A stretch of DNA of 64,000 bases from Pseudonocardia autotrophica. GTDB lineage: Bacteria > Actinomycetota > Actinomycetes > Mycobacteriales > Pseudonocardiaceae. Both the position numbers and the translations under genes were made by a program. Positions 1 through 9,128 of the stretch are shown here, piece by piece. Below the pieces are notes generated by a model. It was given only the letters and a program-made list of their open reading frames with translations. It did not search any database and was not told the origin of the DNA. The DNA is taken from assembly GCF_003945385.1 (NCBI RefSeq), contig NZ_AP018920.1:1550001-1614000 (forward strand), in the 5' to 3' direction. Position 1 is the first letter of the stretch, and every line of letters starts with the position of its first letter.

Positions 1-1
1 C

Positions 2-124
2 TCGGCGGCCGGTTACGACATCGGCCGGTTCGTCGATCCGGACGGCACCGACCGCTTCCGTGAGGCGCTGCTCTCGATCGTCCGGAGCGGGGCGCAGGTT
101 CCGGTGCCGCAGCCCGGCACCTGA
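2..124 (+). CDS. 3' end of an unidentified gene
   Basis: Only the last 40 codons are inside the window, ending in TGA at 122-124. The visible peptide (SAAGYDIGRFVDPDGTDRF... ending PQPGT) gives no recognisable domain. It is convergent with the TctC gene that ends 15 bp away. Function cannot be assigned; the open frame and typical codon use are the only support. Confidence 0.5.
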   Translation, partial: SAAGYDIGRFVDPDGTDRFREALLSIVRSGAQVPVPQPGT

Positions 125-139
125 GGCGCCGCCCGGGGC

Positions 140-1138
140 TCACGGCGCGGTGAGCCCCATCCGGTCCAGCATCCCGGCCACCCGCTCGTCCTCGGCGCGC
201 AGGAAGTCCCCGAACGGCTCGCCGGGCAGCCAGACGTCCTGCCAGCCGTTGGCCCGCAGCACCTCCTGCCACTGCGGGGTCTCCCGTAACCGGGCGAACA
301 GCTCCACCAGTGCGGCTCGCGCGTCCGGGTCGAGCCCGGGCGGCGCGACGACGCCGCGCCAGTTGCTGAACTCGACGTCCACACCGGACTCGCGCAGGGT
401 CGGCACGGCCAGCCCGGGGACCCGCTCGTCGGCGGTCACGGCGAGCGCCCGCAGGGAGCCGGTGCCGATCTGGTCGGCGAACTCGCCGATCCCGGAGACC
501 CCGAACGCGACCTCCCCGGCGAGTACGCCGGCCAGCAGCGCCCCGCCGCCGTCGTGGCTGACGTAGTCGACCTGCTCCGGCGGGATGCCGGCGCCCTCGG
601 CCAGCAGCATCGTCGCCAGGTGGTCGGGGCCGCCGCCGGTCGAGCCGCCGCCGACCCGCAGCGCCGCCGGATCGGCGCGCCAGGTGTCGATCAGGTCGTG
701 CACGTCGCGCAACGGCGAGCCGGCCGCGACGACGACGATCTCGGACTCCTCGACGAGCCGGGCGATCGGCGTGGTGTCCGCCAGGGTCACCTGCGAGTCC
801 TGGGAGGCGACCGCACCGACCACGCCGAGCCCCATGCTCAGCAGCAACCGGTCGTTGCCGGTCTCGTTCACCAGCCGCCCCAGCCCGGCGACGCCACCGG
901 CACCGGGCAGGTTGAACACCTCCACCGGATCGGACAGCCCGGTGTCGGCCAGTGCCTTGGCGGTGCTGCGGGCGGTCACGTCGAACCCACCGCCCGGGAC
1001 GTTCGGGACGAGCATCCGCAGCCCGTGCGGTGCCCCGGGGCCGGGGGTGAACAGATCCCGCACGGCCGGGACGGCCGGTGCGACGGCGAGGCAGGCGAGC
1101 GCCACGACGAGTGCCGCGAGCCACCGTCTCCGGCCCAT
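140..1138 (-). CDS. tripartite tricarboxylate transporter substrate-binding protein (TctC/Bug family)
   Basis: 332 aa, the usual length of the family. An Arg-rich start followed by a hydrophobic stretch (residues 5-25) looks like a Sec signal or anchor. The mature part has Bug/TctC hallmarks: the early VPNVPGGGFDVTAR loop that binds the carboxylate ligand, then GAGGVAGL. The family binds citrate-like or other carboxylates outside the membrane for TctAB permeases. The TctAB genes are not in view and may lie left of the window. The gene is divergent from a CitA-type sensor kinase, which suggests the ligand or regulon is shared. Start is the ATG 83 bp from the kinase start. Confidence 0.88.
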   Translation of the reverse strand: MGRRRWLAALVVALACLAVAPAVPAVRDLFTPGPGAPHGLRMLVPNVPGGGFDVTARSTAKALADTGLSDPVEVFNLPGAGGVAGLGRLVNETGNDRLLLSMGLGVVGAVASQDSQVTLADTTPIARLVEESEIVVVAAGSPLRDVHDLIDTWRADPAALRVGGGSTGGGPDHLATMLLAEGAGIPPEQVDYVSHDGGGALLAGVLAGEVAFGVSGIGEFADQIGTGSLRALAVTADERVPGLAVPTLRESGVDVEFSNWRGVVAPPGLDPDARAALVELFARLRETPQWQEVLRANGWQDVWLPGEPFGDFLRAEDERVAGMLDRMGLTAP

Positions 1139-1220
1139 CGCACCCCCCGGTCCCGTCCGGCCCGCATTCTGCCGCGACGGTCGCTGCCCTCGCGAACGGG
1201 CGGCGCAATAGGCTCGGCGC

Positions 1221-2846
1221 ATGCGACGGCGCACCGGCGGGGCGGGCGGCCCGCTGGCACGCCAGTTCCTGGTGTGGCAGCTGGTCGTCGTCGCGCTGCT
1301 GCTCGGCGCGGTGGCCGCACTGGCCGCGGTGCAGTCGGCGGACTCGTTCTCCGAGACCCAGGGCCGCCGGATGCTGTCGGTCGCCGAGGACGTCGCGTCC
1401 GTCCCGACCGTGCGGTCGGCGTTGCAGACCGGCCGGCACGATCTGCTGCCGTCGTTCGCGCGCAGCGCGGAGAACCTGTCCGGGGCCGACCGGATCGAGA
1501 TCGTCGACGCCGACCTGGTGGTGCGGACCTCACCGGACCCGGCGCGCGAGCGCAGGCAGTTCGATCCCGGGGCCAGCACCGCGCCCGCCGGGCGTGCCTG
1601 GATCGGTGAGCAGGACGGCCGCACGGTCGTCGCGCAGGTTCCGGTGATCGGCGACGACGGCACCGTCGTCGGGCTGGTCTCGGCCGGGATCCGGGCGCCC
1701 GCACTGTGGTCGTACCTGGCCGGGGCCCGGGCCGAGTCGGTGACCCTGCTCGGGCTCGCACTGGGCATCGGCGTCGCGGGCTCGCTGCTGCTGGCCCGCC
1801 GGGTCCGGCGGCAGACACTCGGGCTGGAGCCGGACGAGATCGTCGAGCTGGTGCAGCGCCGGGAGGCGATGCTGCTCGGGATCAAGGAGGGCGTCGTCGG
1901 GCTGGACACGGCCGACCGGATCACCCTGCTCAACCCGGTCGCCCGGGAGCTGCTCGAGCTCCCGGCGGCCCGGCCCGGCGAGCACGTCGACGAACTGGGG
2001 CTCGACGACCGGCTCCGCGAGGTGCTCACCGGCGCGGCGGCCGGGGAGGACCAGCTGGTGCTGCGGGGGGCCCGCGCGCTGGTGCTCAACCGGATGCCGG
2101 TCCGCCTCGACGGCCGGGAGGTGGGCGCCGTGGTCACGCTGCGGGACCGGACCGAGCTCACCACGCTGCAGCACCGGCTGGACGCCTCGCACACCGTCAC
2201 CGACACGCTGCGGGCCCAGGCGCACGAGTTCTCGAACCGGCTGCACACCATCGCCGGGCTGACCGAGCTCGGCGAACACGACGAGGTGCGCCGGTTCGTG
2301 TCCGGGATCGTCGCGGCCTCGGAGGGCTGGCGCCGCGAGGTCTCGACCCGGGTCGGGGACCCGTCGACGGCGGCACTGCTGGTCGCGAAGAGCAGCCAGG
2401 CCGCCGAGCGGGGCGTGACGCTGGAGCTGGCCGCGGGCACCCGGCTCGCCCCGACCGACCCGGAGCGCGATCCGGACCTGTCCGCCGACCTGGTGACGGT
2501 GCTGGGCAACCTGATCGACAACGCGGTGGACGCGACCGCCTCGACGCCGCCGGGATCGGTGCGCCGGGTCGAGATCGGGCTGGCCGGCGGCGGCTCCGAG
2601 GCCGTGCGGGTCGAGGTCCGCGACTCCGGGCCCGGTGTCGCGACCGGGCTCGCCGAGGAGGTGTTCCGGGCCGGGTTCAGCACCAAGGCCGCGGAGATCG
2701 GCGGTCGCGGGCTCGGCCTGGCACTGGCCCGTCAGGCGTGCCTGCGGCGGGGTGGCACGATCGCCGTGCGCGACACCGGGCAGGGGCCGCCCGGTGCGGT
2801 GTTCGCGGCGCTGCTGCCGCTGCAGCCGATGGAGGTGCGGACGTGA
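1221..2846 (+). CDS. CitA/DcuS-type sensor histidine kinase
   Basis: 541 aa membrane kinase. TM1 is about residues 14-38, an extracytoplasmic PAS-like (sCache) sensor follows, and TM2 is about 172-194. A cytoplasmic PAS comes next, then the Spo0B-like phosphoacceptor AHEFSNRLH with His near residue 335, and a HATPase with NLIDNAVDA (N box) and GRGLGLALA (G box). This domain order is that of citrate/C4-dicarboxylate sensors. The last bases overlap the GTG of the regulator (GTGA), so translation is coupled. With the divergent TctC gene it probably senses a di- or tricarboxylate; the ligand is inferred. Confidence 0.93.
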   Translation: MRRRTGGAGGPLARQFLVWQLVVVALLLGAVAALAAVQSADSFSETQGRRMLSVAEDVASVPTVRSALQTGRHDLLPSFARSAENLSGADRIEIVDADLVVRTSPDPARERRQFDPGASTAPAGRAWIGEQDGRTVVAQVPVIGDDGTVVGLVSAGIRAPALWSYLAGARAESVTLLGLALGIGVAGSLLLARRVRRQTLGLEPDEIVELVQRREAMLLGIKEGVVGLDTADRITLLNPVARELLELPAARPGEHVDELGLDDRLREVLTGAAAGEDQLVLRGARALVLNRMPVRLDGREVGAVVTLRDRTELTTLQHRLDASHTVTDTLRAQAHEFSNRLHTIAGLTELGEHDEVRRFVSGIVAASEGWRREVSTRVGDPSTAALLVAKSSQAAERGVTLELAAGTRLAPTDPERDPDLSADLVTVLGNLIDNAVDATASTPPGSVRRVEIGLAGGGSEAVRVEVRDSGPGVATGLAEEVFRAGFSTKAAEIGGRGLGLALARQACLRRGGTIAVRDTGQGPPGAVFAALLPLQPMEVRT

Positions 2847-3529
2847 AGGTGCTCGTCGTCGACGACGACTTCATGGTCGCCAAGGTGCACTCCGGCTACG
2901 TGCAGCGGATCGAGGGCTGCACGGTCGTCGCGGTGGCGCACCGCGGCGAGGAGGCACTGGAGCTGGCCGCGCAGCTGCGTCCCGATCTGGTGCTGCTCGA
3001 CGTCTACCTGCCCGACATGTCCGGCATCGAGGTGCTGTCCCGGCTCCGCACCGGGATGCCGGACGACCCGTTCGTACTGGTCGTGACGGCGGCCGACGAT
3101 CCGGACACGGTCGCGGCCGCGCTGCACGGCGGAGCGCTGCACTATCTGGTGAAGCCGTTCGACTCGGCGGCGCTGGCTGCTCAGGTGCACCGGGCCTCCC
3201 GGATCCGGCGCGACCTGGACCGGGTCCGCGACCAGTCCGACATCGACCGGATCTTCGGCGGCGGGGCGGCGGTACCGGCCGGCGGGGCGGCCGGTGGCCG
3301 GGAGCGGATGCCGAAGGGCCTCACCACGCCGACCGCCGAGCTGGTGGCGCGCACCCTGCGCGAGCACGGCGACGACCTGTCGGCGTCGGAGTGCGCGGAG
3401 GCCGCCGAGCTGTCCCGGGTCAGCGCGCGCCGCTACCTGGAGCACTTCGTCTCCACCGGGGTGGTGACGGTGCGGCTGCGTTACGGGGGCACCGGGCGCC
3501 CGGAACGCCGCTACCGCTGGGTCGGCTGA
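2843..3529 (+). CDS. CitB/DcuR-type response regulator
   Basis: 228 aa. The N-terminal receiver has the acidic pocket VVDDDF, phosphoacceptor Asp at about residue 53 (LLLDVYLPD) and the conserved Lys in LVKPF. A C-terminal winged-helix/HTH (about 165-225, ASECAEAAELSRVSARRYLEHF) matches the CitB/DpiA family. GTG start chosen because it overlaps the kinase stop as GTGA. Likely activates the carboxylate transporter genes divergent from it. Its 3' end overlaps the convergent hydrolase gene by 19 bp. Confidence 0.93.
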   Translation: MKVLVVDDDFMVAKVHSGYVQRIEGCTVVAVAHRGEEALELAAQLRPDLVLLDVYLPDMSGIEVLSRLRTGMPDDPFVLVVTAADDPDTVAAALHGGALHYLVKPFDSAALAAQVHRASRIRRDLDRVRDQSDIDRIFGGGAAVPAGGAAGGRERMPKGLTTPTAELVARTLREHGDDLSASECAEAAELSRVSARRYLEHFVSTGVVTVRLRYGGTGRPERRYRWVG

Positions 3530-4584
3530 GAGGTCACCGGCTCCCCGGCCCCGGCCGCGTGATCCAGCAGCAGCGCGGCCAACGGCTCGTGCACGACGGC
3601 GGGCAGCAGGTGCCCCATGCCCTCGATCGTGACCGTCCGCGCGGCCCGGCCGATCCGCGCGGCCAGCGACCGCGCGTGCGGCGGCGGGTACACCGGGTCC
3701 TCGGGCGCCTCGACGACCAGGGTCGGCACCGTGATCGCGCCGAGCTCGGCGCCGCGGTCGAGCCCGACGGGATCGGCCTCGGCGGCGTGCGCGGTGGACG
3801 GCTCGATCCGGCCGGAGTGCGCCAGCACCGCCCGTTCCAGGGCGGCGTGCTCGGCCCGGTCGAACGGCAGCACGCCGCCGCACAGCCGGCGCCGGAACTC
3901 GACCCGCCAGGCCAGCTCGCCGCGCTCGTCGCGTGGGTCCTGCACCTCCTGCCGCATCCGCAGGACGTCGCGGGACGGACCGGGCAGCGCGGCGGCGGAC
4001 GGGCCGGGAACGGGCATCGCCGGATCGGCCGGATCGGCCGGGTCCGGGTCCGGGTCAGCCGTCGCCGGGGCAGCCGTTTCCAGCGCACTCGTGTCCGGAC
4101 CAGCCGGCTCCGGACCAGCTGTGTACGGACCAGCTGTGTACGGATCAGCTGTCTCCGGAGCAGCCGTTTCCGGCGCAGCCGTCTCCAGGGCCGTCGTAGC
4201 CAGCAACGCGGCGCTCACCAGCCGATCGGGGTGGTCGAGCGCGAGCAGCTGCACCAGCTCCCCGCCCAGCGCCGCACCGACGGCGTGCACCCGGTCGATC
4301 CCGCAGGCGTCCAGCACCCGCAACGCGTCGTCGGCGAGATCGGCGAGCCGGTACGGGTGCTCGTCGAACCGGTGCGCCGAGCGCCCGGTGTCGCGATGGT
4401 CGTAGCGGATCACCCGGTGCCGGGCGCGCAGCAGATCGACCAGCGGATCGGGCCAGCGGCCCAGGCCGGTCTCGTCGCCGCCGGCCACGAGCAGCATCGG
4501 TGCCGCGGGCGCCGCGCCCTCGACCGGCGGGAGGTCCTCGACCCACACGGTCACGCCGGGCTCGACCTCGACCTCGTGCTGCAC
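3511..4584 (-). CDS. alpha/beta-hydrolase fold protein lacking the nucleophile serine
   Basis: 357 aa, RdmC/aclacinomycin-methylesterase-like fold: strand-loop LLVAGGDETGLGRW, YDHRDTGRS, and C-terminal VVEAPEDPVYPP (acid) and GMGHLLP (His). The nucleophile elbow reads G103-A-A105-L-G107 where the family has G-x-S-x-G, so the catalytic Ser is Ala. Between about residues 128 and 190 is a low-complexity insert of five-residue units (ETAAP, YTAGP, PADPA) encoded by degenerate 15-bp repeats. The protein may be catalytically dead or use another mechanism. It could still bind a ligand. Confidence 0.8.
   Translation of the reverse strand: MQHEVEVEPGVTVWVEDLPPVEGAAPAAPMLLVAGGDETGLGRWPDPLVDLLRARHRVIRYDHRDTGRSAHRFDEHPYRLADLADDALRVLDACGIDRVHAVGAALGGELVQLLALDHPDRLVSAALLATTALETAAPETAAPETADPYTAGPYTAGPEPAGPDTSALETAAPATADPDPDPADPADPAMPVPGPSAAALPGPSRDVLRMRQEVQDPRDERGELAWRVEFRRRLCGGVLPFDRAEHAALERAVLAHSGRIEPSTAHAAEADPVGLDRGAELGAITVPTLVVEAPEDPVYPPPHARSLAARIGRAARTVTIEGMGHLLPAVVHEPLAALLLDHAAGAGEPVTSQPTQR
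4010..4200 (+). repeat. degenerate 15-bp tandem repeats inside the hydrolase gene
   Basis: About a dozen imperfect units of 15 bp (for example GGATCAGCTGTCTCC, GGACCAGCTGTGTAC). They encode Pro/Ala/Thr pentads in the minus-strand hydrolase without breaking the frame, so length variation would be tolerated. Confidence 0.75.
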
Positions 4585-4701
4585 GGCCGAAGCCTGTCAA
4601 ACACCACCGGTGCCCCGCGCGGGCGGGTCACCACCCCCGGACGCGCGACGACCCGGACCGCATGCTGCGGGCCGGGTCGTCGCGAGAGCGAGGGGTGCGG
4701 C

Positions 4702-5013
4702 TCAGCCGACCTTCTCGATCAGCGCAGCACGCTGACGCTCGCCGAGACCGGCGGCCCGACGCGACGCGTCGATACCGGCCTCCTCCATCACCTTCGAGAC
4801 CTTCGCCGGGCCCCAGCCCGGGACGCTCTTGAGCAGATCGGCGACCTTGGTCTTGCCGACGATCTGATCGGTCTTCGCGCGACCCAGAACCGCGGGGATG
4901 GTCTCCTCGCCACTGGCGATCTTGTCGCGGAGCTCCTTGCGGGCGGTGCGCGCGGCGGCCGCCTTCTTGAGTGCCTCGGCGCGCTGTTCCGGGGTCAGTG
5001 TGGGCAGAGCCAT
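4702..5013 (-). CDS. mihF: actinobacterial integration host factor (mIHF)
   Basis: 103 aa, almost the length of the mycobacterial protein. Begins MALPTLTPEQRAEALKKAA with a basic helix, then the H2TH-like region VADLLKSVPGWGPAKVSKVM that contacts DNA. This nucleoid-associated protein bends DNA and is essential in mycobacteria; in actinophage systems it assists integration. An excellent ribosome binding site (GAGGAGG) lies 8 nt before the ATG, which fixes the start. In many actinobacteria the gene precedes gmk; here the neighbours are unrelated. Confidence 0.95.
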   Translation of the reverse strand: MALPTLTPEQRAEALKKAAAARTARKELRDKIASGEETIPAVLGRAKTDQIVGKTKVADLLKSVPGWGPAKVSKVMEEAGIDASRRAAGLGERQRAALIEKVG

Positions 5014-5210
5014 CGCTGACGCCTCCTCTCGGTTCCACGCGCCCCGTTCCGGGGCGGATTGGTATCGCGGATCGCGGTACAGACTGGCAGAGACACCGTC
5101 ACGACCTGCGAGAACCCCCTCCACAGGGCGTGTCGGGCCTGGTCGGGCACTGCTCGTCGCAGCCGGGCGACCGTCTGTCGCACCGGATTGGTGAACTCTG
5201 TTGCCGCAGG

Positions 5211-5681
5211 TCAGCGGCATGAAAGCTCTCCCGGATCGCGGAGCCCGAGCGCGGAGCGCAGGCCGGCGACGTCCCAGAGCGTCCGCACCTCCTCGATCCG
5301 GCCCTGCCGCACCCGCACCAGCTGCACCGCGGTCACCTCGGCGGGCCTGCCGGTGGGGGGCGTGCCCGGCAGCAGCCAGGGCAGCTCGCGGTCGTGCACG
5401 AAGCCGAACCGGACCTCGTCGGCGATCCGGCGCACGTCCAGCGTGCGGGAGACGCGGGTACGCGCCCATCCGCCGGGCAGCGCCCCCGCCACGGCGTCGA
5501 GGTGGGCGAGCACCGGGGCCCGGCCGGTGCCGCCGGCACCGGTCGGCAGCTCGGTCCAGACGACGTCCTCGGCGAGCACCGCGGCCGCCGGGCCGGTGTC
5601 GCGTCGCTCGTGCAGTCCGGTGACGACGTCGTCCCAGGTCCGCGCGATGTCGCGCATGAGTGTCTGCATGGCCGGGGTCAC
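5211..5681 (-). CDS. SnoaL/NTF2-like domain protein
   Basis: 156 aa. Single cone-shaped NTF2-like domain: N-terminal helices, then VLAEDVVWTELPTG, HLDAVAGALPGGW and the C-terminal strands TAVQLVRVRQGRIEEVRTLWD. Such folds serve as polyketide cyclases, isomerases or ligand-binding proteins. No catalytic signature allows a specific call. Monocistronic, with 129 bp to the next gene. Confidence 0.75.
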   Translation of the reverse strand: MTPAMQTLMRDIARTWDDVVTGLHERRDTGPAAAVLAEDVVWTELPTGAGGTGRAPVLAHLDAVAGALPGGWARTRVSRTLDVRRIADEVRFGFVHDRELPWLLPGTPPTGRPAEVTAVQLVRVRQGRIEEVRTLWDVAGLRSALGLRDPGELSCR

Positions 5682-5810
5682 CCGGTCACGGTGCCACGGC
5701 GCACGGCCGCCGGGAACGCCCGGACGTGCAGGTCGTCCGTGCGTTCCCGGTGTGGGAGGGGGCCGGTCGCGGCCCAGGGCGGGCCGAGCCGGGGCGCCGC
5801 CCGGTGTGGA

Positions 5811-7238
5811 TCAGGCCGGGCGCCGCCCGGTGCCGGACGTGGCGTTCGGATCGATCTCGGGCCGGTGCTCGACGTTCTCGTGCGGGTGCGCCGAGTCGAC
5901 CGCGACATCCTGCGGGTCCAGCGAGCGGTCGTAGGAGGCGGTGACGCTGATCAGCCGGTGCCCGCGGTAACGGGCGTAGCGCAGCGACCGGACCCAGTTG
6001 AACAGGGTGCCGAGCCGGTTGCCCCAGCCGATCAGGAAGGCGACGTGCACGTAGCACCACATCAGGTACCCGAGCCAGCCGGTGAACTTGACGCCGCGGA
6101 CGTCCGCGACGGCCTCGCGGGCGCCGATGGTGGCCATCGACCCCTTGTCGAAGTAGCGGAACGGGGCCGGGGTGGTGTCGTCGCCCTTGACCCGGGCGGC
6201 GATCAACTTGCCGACGTAGGTGCCCTGCTGCATCGCGACCTGCGCGACGCCCGGCAGCCGGTCGATGGTCGAGACCATGTCGCCGACGGCGAAGACGTCG
6301 GTGCGCCCGGGCAGGCTGCAGTCCGGGTCGACCGACAGCCGGCCGGCCCGGTCGATCTCCGAGCCGGACGCCTTGGCGAGCAGCTCGGCCAGTGGGGAGG
6401 CCTGCACCCCGGCCGCCCACACCTTGGTGCGCGCGGTGATCCGCTCCTCGCCGTTCGGGCCCTTGACGGTGATGGAGTCGGCATCCATACCGGTCGCCAT
6501 CGTGTTCAGGCGGACCTCGATGCCCTTCTGCTCCAGGGTCTTCCGGGTGTACTTCTGCAGCTTCTTCGCGAACGGCGGCAGCACGGCGGGCGCGGCGTCG
6601 AGCAGGATGATTCGCGCCGAGCGGGTGTCGATCGCCCGGTACTCGCGGGGCAGCACGTGCCGGGCCAGCTCGGAGAGCTGACCGGCCAGCTCGACGCCGG
6701 TCGGGCCGGCGCCGACGACCACGAAGGTCATCCAGGCCTGCTGCTCGGCCTGGTCGCCGGCGACCTCGGCCAGCTCGTAGGCGCCGAGGATCCGCGAGCG
6801 CAGCAGCCGGGCGTCCTCGATGGTCTTCATGCCGGGGGCGTGCTCGGCCCACTCGGGGTGCCCGAAGTAGGCGTGCGTGGCGCCCGCGGCGACCACCAGG
6901 GTGTCGTAGGGCAGGTCGATGCGCTGACCGTCCGGGGCGGCCGCCTGTACGACCTTGGCCTCCAGGTCGATCTCACCGACCTCGGCGAGCAGGGTCCGCA
7001 CGTTGCGCTGCTTCTTGAGTACCCGGCGCAGCGCGGGGGCGATCAGGCCTGGGGACAGGATCCCGGTCGCGACCTGGTAGAGCAGCGGCTGGAAGAGATG
7101 GTGGTTGGTGCGGTCGACGATGGTGATGTCGACGTCGGCGCCCTTGAGTGCCTTGGCGGCCTGGACGCCGCCGAACCCACCGCCGACGATCACGACCTTG
7201 TGCCGGTCCTGTTGTCCGTCGTGCGCTGCCGTGCTCAC
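5811..7238 (-). CDS. ndh: type II NADH:quinone oxidoreductase (NDH-2)
   Basis: 475 aa. The FAD-binding Rossmann motif VVIVGGGFGGVQAAKAL is at the N-terminus, and the second dinucleotide motif VVVGAGPTGVELAGQL for NADH is near residue 180. The C-terminus carries a hydrophobic membrane-anchoring segment (WLGYLMWCYVHVAFLIGW). It passes electrons from NADH to the quinone pool without pumping protons. The GTG at 7238 gives the usual distance to the FAD motif; the open frame extends 59 codons upstream but with no coding character. Confidence 0.93.
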   Translation of the reverse strand: MSTAAHDGQQDRHKVVIVGGGFGGVQAAKALKGADVDITIVDRTNHHLFQPLLYQVATGILSPGLIAPALRRVLKKQRNVRTLLAEVGEIDLEAKVVQAAAPDGQRIDLPYDTLVVAAGATHAYFGHPEWAEHAPGMKTIEDARLLRSRILGAYELAEVAGDQAEQQAWMTFVVVGAGPTGVELAGQLSELARHVLPREYRAIDTRSARIILLDAAPAVLPPFAKKLQKYTRKTLEQKGIEVRLNTMATGMDADSITVKGPNGEERITARTKVWAAGVQASPLAELLAKASGSEIDRAGRLSVDPDCSLPGRTDVFAVGDMVSTIDRLPGVAQVAMQQGTYVGKLIAARVKGDDTTPAPFRYFDKGSMATIGAREAVADVRGVKFTGWLGYLMWCYVHVAFLIGWGNRLGTLFNWVRSLRYARYRGHRLISVTASYDRSLDPQDVAVDSAHPHENVEHRPEIDPNATSGTGRRPA

Positions 7239-7513
7239 TGGGTCCGCCCCCCGTAGGTCGTCTCCGGTGCGCGGGGTCTCCGCGCCGTGGTCCGCAGGCC
7301 GGGTGGCTCCTCCCGTCCCGAGCAGGGGCGGTCCTGGTGAGTCGACGGCGGTCGACAACGACGAGGGGCCGTCCGGCCAGTCCCCGACCGTACGAACACC
7401 GGCGCGACAGGGCAATTCGGGACGACCCGGAAACGCATTTCAGAGTCCGAACTCACACCTCGATCATGCACAAGCGACATGCGCTCCCAACCGGACGTGG
7501 CACCATCGACCGC

Positions 7514-9127
7514 ATGTGCGGGATCGTCGCCGCGTTCGGCGGGACAGCAGTGGGCAGACCGAAGGACACCGACAAGTACGAGCGGATGCTCGCCAGGGTG
7601 GCGCACCGCGGCCCCGACGACACCGGGATCCAGGTGGTCGGGAACTCCTGGCTCGGCCACCAGCGGCTGTCGATCATGGACGTCAGCGGTGGTCACCAGC
7701 CGATGTCCGACGCGGCCGAGACGGCCTGGATCGTCGGCAACGGTGAGATCTACAACCACGAGCGGATCAGCAAGGCGTTCCCGGACGGCACGGTGCGCAC
7801 CAAGTCCGACACCGAGGCCGCGTTGCACGCGGTGATGTGGGACGGGCAGGTCGCCGTCGCCTCGCTGAACGGAATGTTCGCCGTCGCGATGGGCCGCAAC
7901 GACGGATCGGCGCTGGTCGCCAGGGACCCGTTCGGGGTGAAGCCGCTCTACTGGGTGCCTCCGACCCAGCTCGCCGACGGCGCGGGCGACACGGTGCCCT
8001 ACACCGACCCGGACCCGCACGCGACCGTGCTGTTCGCCAGCGAGCTGCGGGCCTTCGACGAGTCCGACCGGCCCTACGTCGAGTCGTTCCCGCCCGGCTG
8101 CCTGTGGAGCCCGTCGTCCGGGCTCGTCCGGTTCGCCGAGTCGGTGCCGGTGGAGGTCCGCCCGGCCCGGCGCGCCATCCGGCCCGGCTGGGACGACGCC
8201 GACCTGTCCCGGGTCCGCGAGGCCGTCATCTCCGCGGTGCGCCGCCGGATGATGTCCGACGTCGGGGTGGGCGTGTTCCTCTCCGGCGGGCTGGACTCGG
8301 CGCTGGTCGCCGCGATCGCCGCGCAGGAGGCCCGGGCCCGTGGTGAGCAGCTGCCGACCTTCGCCGTCGGCACCGAGGACTCCGGCGACCTGATCGCGGC
8401 CCGCAAGGTCGCCGCGCACATCGGCTCGGACCACCACGAGATCCTGGTGACCCCGGAGGACATCGGACAGGCGCTCGACCACGCCGTCGAGGTCATCGAG
8501 CACTATGACCCGGCGCTGGTCCGCAGCGCGGTGCCGAACCTGATCCTGGCCCGCGAGGCGGCGAAGACGGTCAAGGTCGTGCTGACCGGGGAAGGCGCCG
8601 ACGAGCTGTTCGCCGGCTACGCCTACACCCACGGGCCCGAGTACGCCGACCCGGACACCCTGCAGGCCGAGCTCGTCCGGTCGCTGGAGCAGCTGCACCA
8701 TCTCAACCTGCAGCGCTGCGACCGCACCACGATGTACTTCGGGCTGGAGGCCCGCGAGCCGTTCCTGGACTCCGGGCTGGTCCGCGCCGCGCTGGCGCTG
8801 CCGCCGGAGTGGAAGCAGTGCCCGGACGGGCGCCCCGAGAAGGCGATCCTGCGCGAGGCGTTCGAGGGCTGGCTCCCCGAGGACCTGCTGTGGCGTGGCA
8901 AGGAGCAGTTCGGCGACGGCTCCGGGGCGGGCACCGTGCTCGCCGGCCTGGCCGCCCGGAAGGCGGAGGCGGCGCGGGAGTCGGGGGAGACCCGGAGCGT
9001 GCCCCACCATCCCGAACACTCCTGGCCGCTGCGCAGCGAGGAGGAGTTCCTCTACTACGAGATCTGGCAGTCGCACTTCGCGGGGATCCGCCCGGACCGG
9101 GTGCTGGGGGCCTTCGCCACCGCGTAG
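7514..9127 (+). CDS. asnB: asparagine synthase, glutamine-hydrolysing
   Basis: 537 aa. Starts MCGIVAAFGG, so processing exposes the Cys nucleophile of the class II glutaminase domain. HRGPDD and the NGEIYN loop follow. The synthetase domain has the PPi motif SGGLDSALV (about residue 257) and LTGEGADELFAGYAY. It makes Asn from Asp, Gln and ATP. This start is the only one consistent with the N-terminal Cys. No clear ribosome binding site is visible, so a leaderless or weakly initiated mRNA is possible. Convergent with the siderophore ATPase gene, with 1 bp between their stop codons. Confidence 0.95.
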   Translation: MCGIVAAFGGTAVGRPKDTDKYERMLARVAHRGPDDTGIQVVGNSWLGHQRLSIMDVSGGHQPMSDAAETAWIVGNGEIYNHERISKAFPDGTVRTKSDTEAALHAVMWDGQVAVASLNGMFAVAMGRNDGSALVARDPFGVKPLYWVPPTQLADGAGDTVPYTDPDPHATVLFASELRAFDESDRPYVESFPPGCLWSPSSGLVRFAESVPVEVRPARRAIRPGWDDADLSRVREAVISAVRRRMMSDVGVGVFLSGGLDSALVAAIAAQEARARGEQLPTFAVGTEDSGDLIAARKVAAHIGSDHHEILVTPEDIGQALDHAVEVIEHYDPALVRSAVPNLILAREAAKTVKVVLTGEGADELFAGYAYTHGPEYADPDTLQAELVRSLEQLHHLNLQRCDRTTMYFGLEAREPFLDSGLVRAALALPPEWKQCPDGRPEKAILREAFEGWLPEDLLWRGKEQFGDGSGAGTVLAGLAARKAEAARESGETRSVPHHPEHSWPLRSEEEFLYYEIWQSHFAGIRPDRVLGAFATA

Positions 9128-9128
9128 C

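Noticed and set aside
140..2686. An 848-codon minus-strand open frame covering the sensor kinase
   Set aside because: Only the last 333 codons (TctC) are coding; the rest is the antisense of the kinase gene, open because of high GC.
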